Assembly (NCBI GenBank): GCA_047967505.1 | Contig: CM106541.1 | Length of the DNA stretch: 64,000 bases | From: Dipteris shenzhenensis | Taxonomy: Eukaryota; Polypodiophyta; Polypodiopsida; Gleicheniales | Direction: 5' to 3' (one strand) | Shown: in pieces, positions 11,016 through 22,328 of the stretch | Layout of the letters: every line of letters begins with the position of its first letter | Numbering within the stretch: the first letter of the stretch is position 1 | The notes under the pieces: generated by a model | The model's input: only the letters and a program-made list of their open reading frames with translations | Told to the model about the DNA's origin: nothing | Databases searched by the model: none | Made by a program: the position numbers and the translations under genes

Positions 11016-13006
11016 TCAACTTGGGCACTGGCAAGGCTGATCAGTAGCAGTACTGTCAAGCAGTTGCGAAGCGTAAGAATTGGGCTGACGAGGAGCAGCA
11101 GCTGCAGCTGCAGAGCTCTGGAAGTTGCTGATAACAGCTCCCAACCAGTTGCCGATGTGTGTGGCGTTGATTCCCACCTGTTGATCTTTGTAGTGGAGGA
11201 AGCAGGCGATTTGATCGCTTGGATCTGGACAGGGCGGCGTGTTTGGGTCTCTCCAGTAGCCCTCGTGCTGCAGGCCCAGCTGGTTTGCGAGGTTCTGGAA
11301 GACGAATTGGCCATGCCCGGCGAGCTCCAGCCAGCCTGCGGGAAACACCTCCATGACTCGAGCCTCCGGCGACATGAAGATTATGTTGCTCAGCTGCGCC
11401 CCATGAGCAGACAGTAGAATGTTGGTATGTATCATCCTTTCTACCTGCAGAGACAGAGACAATAGGGAGAGGAGATCGTAGGTTACATTAAATGCATAGC
11501 GGAAAGCTCCTATCTACGAAGAGAGAATTGAGTCTGTACTTAATCCGTCGTCGATGCGTATAAATATCAACTAACAAAAATCTGAATGGCAACGGAGCGA
11601 TTTTAACAACGATTAAGAACGAAACTCTTGCAGCCGAAAGATACAGCAACAACCTCAGCGGGAGAGGCGACGGTTATATTAACCAGCTAAAACAATAACC
11701 ACAATCGAGCAGCAGAAAGATGTCACAAGTACGGCAACAACAATAATCGGGGTAACAACAATGGGAACGGCAATCGCACAGCAATCTTAACCCGTCATCG
11801 ATCGAGAAAACGAGCTACATTAATAGGATTGAGCAGGGAGAATGACGAAACCTGTTGACAGAATGTGAGATTGGAAACATACATGACCGACCACCTACAC
11901 CCATTCACGCGTTCGCATTGCTCCCTCACCACCTCTCTCCATGCCTCTTCGTTTTTAAACGCTCGCCCTCCTGATCGGACCACCAGAGTGACTTTCACGT
12001 GTGGCTCTTCGCCATTAACCATGGCCTTGCTGACTCCTCCGATGTTGCACCTCCGGCGAACCTGACACCCAACTTCTGTGTACATCTTCCGCAGCAATTC
12101 CCTACTCATCCCAGCTGTCCCATTGCGGCAAACTACCGCTTGCTCAAAGCATACCGGCGGCTCCCCACTGCTGACAGTTTCCACTGTGTGCGGCAATCCC
12201 GCCGCTTTCATCACATTGCCAATCCAACTGCCAAGCTCCTTCCTATATTCCGCTCGATGGAAAATCAGCAGCCGCGAAGCAGCACCACATCGATTGACCA
12301 TTCTCCAGTAGACGAATTGCATAAGGTCGCACAGAGCGTGCCAAGGATTAATGAAGTCCCAATACGTATCGGCAATCAGTGTGATACCAGGCAGTAAGAC
12401 GGAGCTAATTGGCATGCCTTCCTTAAACGCAAATGCGTAGAAATTCCTCGCTCCATCGGAGGTGCTGTTTCCCCTCAGGCACAGTAACCGACCTTGCGAG
12501 AGGGCAGATGGAAATGTGAATATCTCCGGAGGCCCTTCGAGCATCCCCCGTCCTTTGACTACGGACATAAAATAATGCCAAGCATGCTCTTCTCTGTCAG
12601 CTGCGGGAGGATGCAGGTCTTTCAGAGGTAAGAATTGAACGCTAACAGAGAGCTGCTGTTTGAAGGCCTGAGCTGAGATGTCCAGCTGCTCTCTCACCTT
12701 CCCTTGGGGCGTCAATCCCGGGTGCTGCTCCGTGTGTGCCTCCACGTCAGTGAGGCGGTCCAAGATGAGCTGACTGTGATTCGGACTACGTTCCAGCCCG
12801 TGAAGAAGGTGGATGGTATCGAGCAGGTAGGTGGTATAATTGAAGCGACGGTTGAGAGACGAGAAGTGGTGAGCAGGGAGGTGTTGCAAGAGAGTATGGA
12901 GGTGCGACAAACCCAGAAGGACAACGACGATTAGGATGGCAAAAGGAAGGATGAAGCGAGGAGCGCGAGGGAGGCTGGTGAGGGAAACCATTGAGCCTTT
13001 TGGCAT
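11016..13006 (-). CDS. Family 61 glycosyltransferase, type II membrane protein
   Basis: Two exons, 13006-11852 and 11444-11016, are joined in phase 0 across a 407-bp GT-AG intron and give 527 residues. The N-terminus has a short cytoplasmic tail and one membrane anchor at about residues 17-37 (FILPFAILIVVVLLGL), followed by a lumenal stem with several N-x-S/T sites. The catalytic part has DFINPWHALCDL and, across the splice junction, the GT61 C-terminal signature LLSAHGAQLSNIIFMSP with MEVFPAGW. GT61 enzymes of plants are Golgi transferases, often adding xylose or arabinose to glycans; the donor and acceptor here cannot be read. No in-frame stop, so it is probably intact. Its 3' end lies about 130 bp from the end of CACTA copy A. 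Confidence 0.88.
11445..11851 (-). other. Intron of the GT61 gene
   Basis: The donor follows CAACAG (GTTTCG) and the acceptor is preceded by CTCTGTCTCTGCAG. The interior is A-rich on the plus strand and contains no recognisable gene or repeat. The splice joins TFCQQ to VERMIHTNIL, which restores the GT61 C-terminal domain. Confidence 0.8.
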
Positions 13007-13305
13007 AAGAGAGCCTTGAGTTGAAGAAGGTGGAATGGTCCCTAGGTCACCCTTTCCTCTCTGGAATTAGACTGCAGAATCACTATACCAAGCCTCCTCA
13101 AAAATGCCTCCCAAGGGCCCATCACGCGATGCACCTGGGTCCTTATTGCTACACACGTCACCTCTCTACCACTGCAAAGGCTTTTCCATAGTACGAAGTG
13201 GACCTCAACCCTTTGGGGGCAATTGCACCAGCCAAAGTCCTCTCCTTTCATAAAGTATGTCCCCCATACATTGATTAAAAAAAAATTATATATATATGAG
13301 TTGCC

Positions 13306-13389
13306 CCTATGACAATGCTACCCCCCACATCACATCCTAGAAGTAGACCTATGACAATGCTACCCCCCACATCACATCCTAGAAGTAGA
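13306..13389. repeat. Perfect 42-bp tandem duplication
   Basis: Two adjacent identical copies (13306-13347 and 13348-13389) of a 42-bp unit beginning CCTATGACAATGCTACCCCC. The lack of any mismatch suggests a recent duplication. It lies about 300 bp upstream of the GT61 start codon, so it could fall in or near that promoter. Confidence 0.85.
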
Positions 13390-14219
13390 CCGGGTGTGAT
13401 ATTTAAAAAACGTTTTTTGATTCAAAATAATGCTTAAATTGGATAGCCTAAAGGTTGAGGTGCTATCATGATAGGCTTGGAGGTGTTGTAAACTTGCCAT
13501 GTCTTATAGAGGAGGTATGCCGGCTTTGCAAGAGTGCCTTGATGAAGAATTGGAGACACTAGTCGCATGGGGAGGGGGGGACTAACTTGCTCACTATTGT
13601 TGCATTCCATAGGGGCTTCAATGCAAGGAAATCTAGGAGGTCTCCAACATTTTAGCTCGCTTGGTTATTGAAAGGAAGAAGCTTTATGGGTGGTAGCACG
13701 TTTGGTCAGTATGCTTTTTGTACTTAAAAGTATGTGCTAAAAAAGCACAATTTTAGCACTTTTCAAGTGGTGCTTGCTCGTGACATATATCCACCAACCA
13801 TGTAAATTATGATTGGGCATTTTGCACAGGTGTCCCATGACACTCGTAAGCTTGTAAGCTTTCATGATACCACTACTTCAGTTGTAACTGCTGCTTCATC
13901 CCTCGCATGTCGTCTCCCTCGTCTCCCTCGTCTCCCATGCAAGTCTTCCAACTCAGATGAATCCTCTCCCTAGCAGGTCTTGAGCTTAGCTCAATCCTCT
14001 CCCTGGCAGGTTCTGTGCGCTACTTCTCTAGAGGCTATCGCCTTTTGCTCTCCCTCATAGGTCTTGAGCTCAGCTCAATCCTCTCCCTTGCAGAATCTGA
14101 GCTCTACCTCCATTTACTTTCCCTCGTAGGTCCTCTAGCTCAGCTGTTGTAGCTCTCACTCTCTTTTTAACTGCATGTCTCTGCCTCTTTGACCGGGTGC
14201 TACAAGAAGGTCTCAATCA
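13390..14219. other. Intergenic stretch with short degenerate repeats
   Basis: No gene is supported here. Between about 13960 and 14130 the phrase 'CTCTCCCT-GCAGGTCTTGAGC-AGCTCAATC' recurs about three times in degenerate form. I see no recognisable transposon end. Confidence 0.5.
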
Positions 14220-15295
14220 TCCATAGACTTGCAAGCTAAGAGATTTTGTCATACTGCAGTCGATTTTCATGATGTTTATGGCCTTAGCATGGTTGGGAGG
14301 AACCCGTGAAGGCTTATAGATGACAACCTTCCGATAAGAGAATGGCTCACTGTGTTCAGTCAGCCACAAAAGTTAAAGGACAACAAGGTGAAGGCCACAA
14401 GTTATCCGGACTTGGACCTTCTACAACAAGCTCTGGACCTTCACTTTTGGGTTTACGAGGAGGCATCCCCTAATATGTAGTTTGGGATTGCATTTGCTAG
14501 CGGTTTTGTCCTTGAGCATTGCAAGGCTATAAAAAATGCCCCTACAAAGGATGATTTCACTATCAACTGGGCTGAATTCATTGAAAGCGTGGTTTGTACG
14601 GTCCAACAACAAGGTAAGCTCCAACAAAAAATCGAATGATTGCAACAAAAGAATAATCTATCCGCTGACCCCTCCAAAATAGCAATGGAGGAAGATGTCA
14701 AAAGTGTCTTAAGGTATAGGAAGGGGGAATTGCGGTGGCACTCTATTTCTCACGGGCCACGAGCTTCATCTATCCAAATCTCACATGGCCGTGGCACACC
14801 ATCTGTAAGCTACACAATGCTCGAGCTGGTCAATAGTCAAAAAATCATGCATGCTAGGAAGATGAGACTTGACCAGGCAAGTGAAGAGGTGGACACAGTT
14901 GTAAATGCAATAGATAAGGCCAAGAAAGATAGGCTATGCTAAGAGAATTTGCCGACATCAGTACATACATTGAGGACAAAGCTCCAAGTAGCACAAAATG
15001 AAATATCAGTTTTGGCTTCTTCAATTGACCCAGAGCATTACAGAAAATTGTAGGTAGACATTTCTCGTTCTCACGGATACATTGGAGATCGTAGGATTCA
15101 AAGTAGAAGCCCCAAATTTTGAGGAGAGCATACTTGATTTGGAGGTAAGACTATATAAAATTTATCATACATTTTGCGTCAGTCCTTAAGTTTTTTTGTG
15201 ATGTTTCCACAGTCCATTGTGTTTATCTAAGTTCAATTTTTTTGTTGTTTTGACATGCAGACACAATTACGTGAGAATCCTTCTGTCTTTCAGAC
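14220..15295 (+). pseudogene. Decayed unassigned coding sequence with a spliced tail, cut by CACTA copy B
   Basis: One frame can be followed through three stop codons from about 14220 to 14942: TGA near 14307, TAG at 14477-14479 and TGA at 14637-14639. Each is one C-to-T change from Arg or Gln. The readable peptide includes IREWLTVFSQPQKLKDNKVK, WAEFIESVVCTVQQQGKLQQ and a Lys/Glu-rich coiled-coil-like end. A donor (GGAG/GTAAGAC, about 15142) and an acceptor (CATGCAG, about 15260) suggest continuation into TQLRENPSVF, which breaks off where copy B begins (about 15296). It may be the first half of the same retroelement gag that resumes at 20476. The family is not recognised. Confidence 0.4.
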
Positions 15296-15981
15296 GACAG
15301 GAGTAGGGTACCTGCCCACGATATCAAGTTGTAAGATGACACAATTTGCAGAGGGGTTAGTACAAAGAAACAACCTCCTAATAAACTACATAAACAATAT
15401 AATTTGAGATCGATACTTACAAAGTGGGCCTCCCATGATTTTGCTCCAAAATGCATGCTTCCATATTGCTCCATTTGGATCCTTCGTGCCTCCACGTGCT
15501 ACATACCGGGTTCCTCCTTTGTTGACTTCATTGCTTTCTTCCACTCACGCTTGTGAGCGGTGTGGGGTGGGCCCCTTAGTGGTTGACCTCCCTCGAGCCT
15601 GGCAAGCTCTGCTAGTGCCTGCCTCTTAAGCGAAGATCTTTTATTGTTAAGTATCATAATAATCTTTGACTTGGCCCATTTATCAGTGAACTGAACATTG
15701 GGGGGGTTAGGATACCTAGAGCGAACAACAGCGAGGGTCTCATCAGCCAACCTCTTTGGATGGTCTATGTAGTGAATAAAGCAATCTCTGTAATTGTTAG
15801 CAATTACAGAGTGCATGAAGGCCATGATGTCCTTCCCCCGTGCATCCATCAAGATGCCTCCCGTCTGAGTGATGTCATAGTAGATCGTACCATCACCTGG
15901 AGGCACATCTAAATCACTTGAATCATCCTCATCCCCACCACCACCCCTCCCAAAGCACTGTGAGAGCACTGTGCCATGCAT
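15296..15981 (-). pseudogene. Truncated TNPA-like gene of CACTA copy B
   Basis: The frame 15981-15499 reads through an acidic stretch (DEDDSSDLDVPPGD), ITQTGGILMDARGKDIM, RSRYPNPPNVQF and an Ala/Leu/Lys-rich segment ending HKREWKKAMKS. It then continues in another frame to MEQYGSMHFG. The N-terminal Pro-rich part and the promoter are deleted, and the last exon is missing. At 15693-15691 it keeps the CAG (Gln) that is TAG in copy A, giving a direct record of that mutation. Confidence 0.65.
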
Positions 15982-16037
15982 CCCCCACTGCTCTCCTTGC
16001 TACTACGCTCAAATTTTTTGGGTTGTTTATTTGTAGG

Positions 16038-19000
16038 ATGTCTTCATCTTCAACAAGTAGCTCCAGTGAGGATGAATCCCTCCGTATCCACCATCGCGAA
16101 ATCTGGTTGGAGCAAAAAATCAAATGTATGTGTGATCGATGTCAAGGAAACATGTATTGTGCACGTAGGATTACACTCAATCACATCTCAAAGTATGGAG
16201 AATGGGATGCAACCGTAAACATGGTAAGTGTTAAAGAGTTAAGGTTTATTGAGATACCTATGGGTGTTCATATGTTTGAGTTATGATCCCATTTTACTTT
16301 GATACAGGATGCAGTGCCACACCCGCATATGTTGCCCTATGCTCGTCGTGAGGAGGTGAAGCATCGGTGATATGAGGTGGGATCTTCAGGAGGGACCGTT
16401 ATGGATCCATGGAGTGATGGTGATAGTAGCCCTCCGCCATTACCTCATGAAGCCGTGGAGGAGGAGGTGTTTGATGATATGGTGCGGGATTTATATGTCC
16501 ATCAATCTGAAGGGAGGGATGATAGCATGGAGCAGGATGATCTTTTTACCACAGCATCGACTCCACTGTTTGAGGGGTGCACATTCTCTGTTCTACATGC
16601 CTCCCTTGAGTTTCTAAACTTGCAAACTATCTATGGATGGAGCAATGCAAGTTGGAATGCATTACTCAAGTAAGCTTTAAAGTCTATTTTGCAAACATGG
16701 TGAATTATGCTAGTGGGTCAGTTACTCGAATGCTTTTCCTCATTTATAGTCTTCGCGTGTAGGCTATTGTGTAAAATGCTTCCAAGGGAGAATAAATTAC
16801 CGACCTCAAGAGATATGGCAAGGCAACATGTGACCTCTCTTGGAGGATTAGATTACAAGCGCATCCATGCATGCCTCAATGATTGCATTTTGTTTCGTGG
16901 ACTACATAAGGATGCAAGAGAGTGTCCTACTTGTGGAAAGGCAAGATATAGAGCAGATCTCAAAACTTTGGATGTGCCTCGTAAGGTTCTACGACATTTT
17001 CCCATAATCCCTCATATCCAACATATGTTCAAGTGCAAATCCATTGCAGAGCTCATGTCATGGCATTTCTCCCATCGATCAACCGATGGCAAGTGGAGAA
17101 CTCCCGCAGACACTCTGGCGTGGAAGCATATTGAAGACACATGGCCAAGCTTCAAGGAAGAACCTAGGAGCTTGAGACTTGGATTGGGTATGGACGGTGT
17201 GAACCCATTTGGTCTCAAAAGCACCTCTTACAGTGTATGGCCAGTGATATGGGTGAATTATAATCTTCCACCCTCTATGGCGATTAAGAAAGGACATGTT
17301 ATGTTATCCCTTCTAATTCCAGGGAAACATAAAGTCAAAAATCCTGATGTTTATTTGGAGCCTTTGATTGATGAGCTAGAGATACTTTGGAGAGGTATTG
17401 AGGTGCATGATGTGAGCAGGCCTCCCTCATCATGAGACTTCAACTACAAAGTAGTCTTGATGTGGATGATGCATGACTTCCCAGGCTATGGTGAGCATTC
17501 AGGTAAGAATTACACTTCTAATTATGAGCAGGCAAAGGATGTGGCACCCTAAACCCACCTTCAACTCTTAATTGCATCTGTTGTTCAGGTCTCACTACAT
17601 CGGGTTACCATGCATGTCCTGTTTGTGGTCCTTCTTTTGTTGCCTCACAGGCAGACGCATTGAATAAGGTCATCTATGAGAATCACCATCGATTTCTCCC
17701 ACCTAATCATCCTAGATATGTTGCCCCTTGGAATGAATTCCTCCCACAATCACTCACTGCAGGAGATTGGATGAGAATTTTGGACGGTTCCACGACTCCT
17801 CCACCACTTGGCATGAGCCGGTAAGGGTTTGTAACTATTGTGTGCTTTATTGGATAGAAATAAAGATTCACCGCTAACACCAGCTTTTGTTTAGATACTC
17901 CATCTTTTATCGTTTACCATATTGGTCCCACCTCAAGATCAATCACCTGCTTGATCCCATGCATATCTTCAAGAATGTGGCATCTACCATTTGGGGACAT
18001 TTGAATGGGACACGAGATTCCACAGGCATAAGTGAGGATCTACGTACCACAGGGAGGATGCATGAAGCTTGGCCACAAGAGAGACCAAATGGGCATGTTT
18101 TTTTACCTCATGCACTGTGGAGGTTATCAAAGCTAGAGATGGTGGTAGTGAAGCGCGCTATTACTACAATTCGTACTCCCACTGGATGCATGAGGTGTTT
18201 GAAGGGGGCCTTTACAAAGAGCAAGAAAAGAGGTGTAGAGCAATTATATGGCTTGAAATCTCATGATTGGCACAAGACGCTCCAAGTAAGTATTTTATGT
18301 GCATAATATCTTTTTCCTTTCAAATTTGTGAGTGAATTAGAAGCAACTAATCAACCATTCCTCGTGTGTTCAGTTGATACTACCTACTAGCATTTCTCGT
18401 AGTGCATCGAAGGACGTGAAGGATTGTATTTACAAGATGGGCGAGCTTGTGAGGTACTTTACATGATACAAAATGTGATGCGTATCAATGCTCCATGCAA
18501 GGTGTTCATATTGCTCATATGGTGTACTTTTTCATTTCTAGGTATGTGAGCTCAAAGGAAATAGATCCCACCATGCTTGAGAATGCTCGAGTTATGTCAG
18601 TGGAGGTGGTTTGTTTAGTGGAGGAGACATTTCCACGTTCTATTCTCACAAGCCAACTACATCTCATAGTGCATTTGGTGGATGAGATTGCTATATGCGG
18701 TACTATACATGCACGATGGTTGTTCTTCCTCGAGCGCTTCATGAAGACCTTGAAGGGTTTCGTGAGATGACATGCAAGACCCGAAGGTAGCATGGCGGAG
18801 GGTTGGTTGGTACAAGAGTCACTTGTATATATTTTTGAGTTTCTTGTTGATGTGGATACTCAGGGGGGTCACTATGTATAAACCCTCTATATCACGTGCG
18901 TTCAAGGCCTATATTTAAAGTCCCTTATCTGTAAAAAATTTCATTAATAAAATGTATCCCTTTTCTATACAAATCTGTAAATTTTTTCCAAAACTATTTG

Positions 19001-20303
19001 AAATAGTCCCTTATGTATATTTATTTCTATAAATTTTAGAAATACAAAAAATCCTTCTATTGAACTCACATGATAGGGTTACATATGATGAGTGACCCTC
19101 CCGAGTGTGGATAGCTCTCTCCCATGACTATGGAGATATGATAAAGGCCTAAGAATGACCTCTATTGTGCCTCAAGGGAAAGGACGCAACAAAGTAATAG
19201 ACACAAAGTTGCATAATAATATCAACCTCTATTGCGTGCTTAATAGTGATGTGATGAAAAGATGGGTGACAAGATACGAGGATGCAAAGGCAAGAAGACA
19301 AGAAGAAAGGGCCCTCTTTCGTACACACCACGGATCTCGTGTGCCATACCCTCAGTATCTAAGAGCACTTCCAAAGGATATTCATGTGGATTGGCTTCTT
19401 GATGAAATGGAGAAAGCAAAGAAAGATGAGGGGATGCATATCACAATGGAAGAATGGGAGTATGCTAGAAGATGCATGAGCAAGGTTGGTATATAGAATG
19501 TTATGCATAAGTTAGGAGCTTTCAATAATTTGGATTGCTTATTTAATTGATTTTGTCTTGGTGTAGTGCACTATGTTCAATGCTATATGGTGTGAGGGCA
19601 AGCATTTTCGAACACAACGGATTGATGATAAGAGAAACACACAAGATTGCGGCGTCATTGCTAGCTTTGAGGGAGCCAATGGAGCCATGGATGATTATTG
19701 TGGCATAATCCAAGAGACGCTTCTTTGTGTATGTTTTGGATGTAAAGTGGTTTAAGGACATGGTGGAAAGAGGCCCTAATGTAACAATCAAATGCCATGC
19801 AAGTGGCTTTGTAACTATTGATACACTAGTACTACCACAACAATGTGAACAGGTACTATACACACATATAAAAATACTCACTTTTAAATATTTGATACCT
19901 TCAATGCAAGGAAAATAACATGATTGTATTTGTGTTTGAATTAGGTTGTCTATCAACCAATGGTGGATAATAATAGATGGTGGCATGTCATACCTATTAT
20001 GCCACATTCCAAAGTGATGACGTATAGTACATTTACTAATATGGAGGGTATGGAGGATGATAATGGCCATGGAGGTGATGACCATGATATGAGAGAGGAG
20101 GATGATCATGAGATAGGAGATACATATATTGAGGCCATTACCCGTGAGGACGAGCCTACCATTGGTGATGCTGATTTTGATGAGCACATGAGTAGCACAA
20201 GTAGTAGTGGGTTGAATGTATTTGTAGATCTAAATACTTGTTTGGATTTTGAAGTAGATAGTTTGGCAAGGGTTGATCTCATTGAGGATGAGATTGAACC
20301 GTA
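16038..20303 (+). pseudogene. TNP2-type transposase relic of CACTA copy B
   Basis: It has the same exon plan and motifs as copy A: CPTCGKARY, VLRHFPIIPHIQHMFKC, MDGVNPFG, HACPVCGP, DPMHIFKN, HLIVHLVDEIAICG, DVKWFKDM and an acidic tail. The long frame 16707-17435 covers the core of Transposase_21. Stops include TGA near 16369 (also in A), TGA at about 17433 where A reads CAA, and TGA near 18768 where A reads CAA. The DUF4218-like exon is split by the MITE at 18859-19105, and about 50 bp are missing in the DUF4216-like exon relative to A. It has no upstream promoter because of the internal deletion. Confidence 0.8.
18859..19105. mobile_element. 247-bp MITE with 15-bp inverted ends and 8-bp target duplication
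   Basis: The left end reads CTCAGGGGGGTCACT and the reverse of the right end CTCGGGAGGGTCACT, two mismatches in 15. The element is flanked by TGTGGATA at 18851-18858 and 19106-19113. Copy A has the empty site with a single TGTGGATA (about 9222). The interior is AT-rich and non-coding. An 8-bp duplication points to a hAT-type transposase, though the ends do not match the usual hAT form exactly. It inserted after copies A and B separated. Confidence 0.88.
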
Positions 20304-20475
20304 GCCCAGAACCATAGTCCATCATTGATATTAGCAAAACTGTTTTACATATTGTCTCATTCTCCTCACCTCACTTAATTTTTGTATATGTGGGTTTGCA
20401 AAAAAGCATTGATGTTTTTGTTAAAATTATGTTCTTTGGTAATCATGGGCAATGTTTGGAAAGCAGTGATGTACA

Positions 20476-21430
20476 TTTAGAGCCAGCTGTACCTAATCAA
20501 GTAGCAGTATGAAGGTCAGCCCAACAAAGATATGTAAATGCAGCCCCTAGAAGATAATTTCAACAACAATGAGGAAATCAACAACAACAACAGCAAGGAC
20601 AAACCCAGGAATGCACTTATTGTGGCATGGATGGCCAAAGGCAAGGCCCACAATGTGAACTTTGGTGTAAACACCATGGGGAAAGAGGTATGCAAATCAT
20701 TCATTATGATGGAAGAAACAATCAAAATGGTCAACAACAACAACCTCCAGGAGTGAATATGGTATATATCGCTCCTCATAATCCGGATAACAGTTACAAC
20801 AATCAGCAAAGTCCAAATACTACTCATGCATTAGCAATTACAAGGTCACAAAATACAAGCCTCTACAAGGATGGGGAGAAACACAAAGAGACAATGTCAA
20901 GGCAATGAATTGGCCTAATCAAAATGAGACAAGAAGCAAAGCATTGCAATAAGTACTTGCCAACAATGCTTCCCAGGATGTCAGGAAAGAGAATCACATT
21001 AACAAAGGCAAGGGAATCAATCAATATAAACAGATCCGACAACAGTCCGACAGCATTACGTTTGCACAACAAACCAAAGATGGCAACCAGGCTAAAGCTC
21101 CTCAAAGTAGTCAAAAACCAACAGAACAAATTGTAATAGATAGAAACTACACAGAAAAACTTTCCTCAGAACAAGACACATCTGCAAAATAGGATATGCA
21201 TTCTATAAACAGAACAGGGTTAGAAACACCAAAAAGGGAAAACAAAGATATAACAGCAGAATAGCAAGATGTGCTACATTCCATGACAGCAGAAAAAAGT
21301 CAGATGCCTGCGACGACTGACAATGAATAGAAAGAAGGCATCAATATAAAACAAAAAGACCATACACTCTTTTACCAAAAGCTTATGGAGTCACAAGTTC
21401 AAATCACTCTTGACCAAATATTGAACTTGG
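20476..21430 (+). pseudogene. Retrotransposon gag relic, part left of the Copia insertion
   Basis: A Gln/Asn-rich linker holds a zinc-knuckle-like segment (CTYCGMDGQRQGPQC followed by ELWCKHHGERG, about 20614-20690). Then come further Asn/Gln-rich sequence and, just before the Copia LTR, QVQITLDQIL. Stops near 20512, 20555 and 20569 interrupt the frame, each reachable by C-to-T from Arg or Gln. The reading continues on the far side of the Copia with the protease part (26669 onward). It was thus one gag-protease region before the Copia landed. Confidence 0.6.
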
Positions 21431-21782
21431 TGTTGAGATATCGAGCTCCACTCATGATATGCCAGGGTGACCATTGTGCATTTATGTCACTGACTTGTTA
21501 GCTGCAGATGTGGTTGGTACACCGCCCATGAATAATAGCTGGATGACAGCTATCCTTATGTACTCTAGTTCGTGGCTCAGTTAGTATGCCACCTTAGTTA
21601 GCTGAGTTTGGTTTGAGACCTGCATATAGGGTTCTTCTATTTCTTTGTACTAGAGTTCGTTTGGCTTTCACAACTAAGAAGAGGAAAACTGTTTTCAGCC
21701 TCCATCTTTGTGTGTATTCCCCCATTGTGTATGTGAAAAAGTGGCAAGTGAGACTCCTTCCCTCTCTCCCACTATCTTTACA
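21431..21782 (+). repeat. Copia 5' LTR
   Basis: It begins TGTTGAG and ends TTTACA directly before the primer-binding site. It pairs with the 3' LTR at 26312-26663 at the same length with no indels noticed. Confidence 0.95.
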
Positions 21783-21794
21783 TGGTATCAGAGC
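21783..21794 (+). promoter_or_regulatory. Copia primer-binding site (initiator Met tRNA type)
   Basis: TGGTATCAGAGC directly follows the 5' LTR. This is the standard plant LTR-retrotransposon site complementary to the 3' end of initiator methionine tRNA. Confidence 0.95.
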
Positions 21795-22328
21795 CTGGTT
21801 CATGGTAAGGAGCTCAAGAAAGCAAACCAAGTTCGTGGTGTCCTGGTAAGAGGACCAGTGTTGCTTTCCTTTTTCGAGTTTGGGAGCAAATCTTTGCAGG
21901 TAGCACAGCGGGAAAGTGCAAGAGTGCATTGTCTCAGATTGAGACGCCCTTCGCAGTAGTGTGGCAAGAGGGTAGTATATGTTGCAGGCAGGGGAAAAAC
22001 CCTCGGTGACTTTATTTTTCTGATTTGAGGCCATTTTGCGGCCCGTTTTGGAGGCGGAAGTTCTCTACAAGCACTAAGAAAAAGGCCCTGTTTTTGCTAT
22101 GTGACCATTGCTCTGCAGTCGGTGAAAAGTTGCTGCAGAAATTGCATCATATGCCTGTGCGCAGAGATATTGGGAGTTACAAAATCATCCTTATTGCCTA
22201 TTCATGCAAAATCGTCACTAGGAAGTGACTGTGTGGTTAAATACCACTTACGTCAATTTTGCAAATTTGCCCTTTTGAGGCAGAAGCTGTGTTTTTTGCA
22301 GTGACAGAATATTTTACAGTGTTCTGTA

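Larger units (their letters stand above)
15296..20475. mobile_element. CACTA-like element, copy B (both ends and regulatory core deleted)
   Basis: Copy B aligns to copy A from about A:4405 to A:10560. It lacks A's left part, the last TNPA exon, the whole divergent promoter region (A about 5126-6372, junction in B about 16010) and the right subterminal array and end. It contains a MITE (18859-19105) that A lacks. Both flanks are unrelated to A and look like parts of a retroelement, so B appears to be a truncated copy lodged in older repeats. Without ends or promoter it cannot move on its own. Confidence 0.75.

Noticed and set aside
11013-12934. Several plus-strand frames of 60-134 codons
   Set aside because: They lie antisense to the GT61 exons and have no features of their own.
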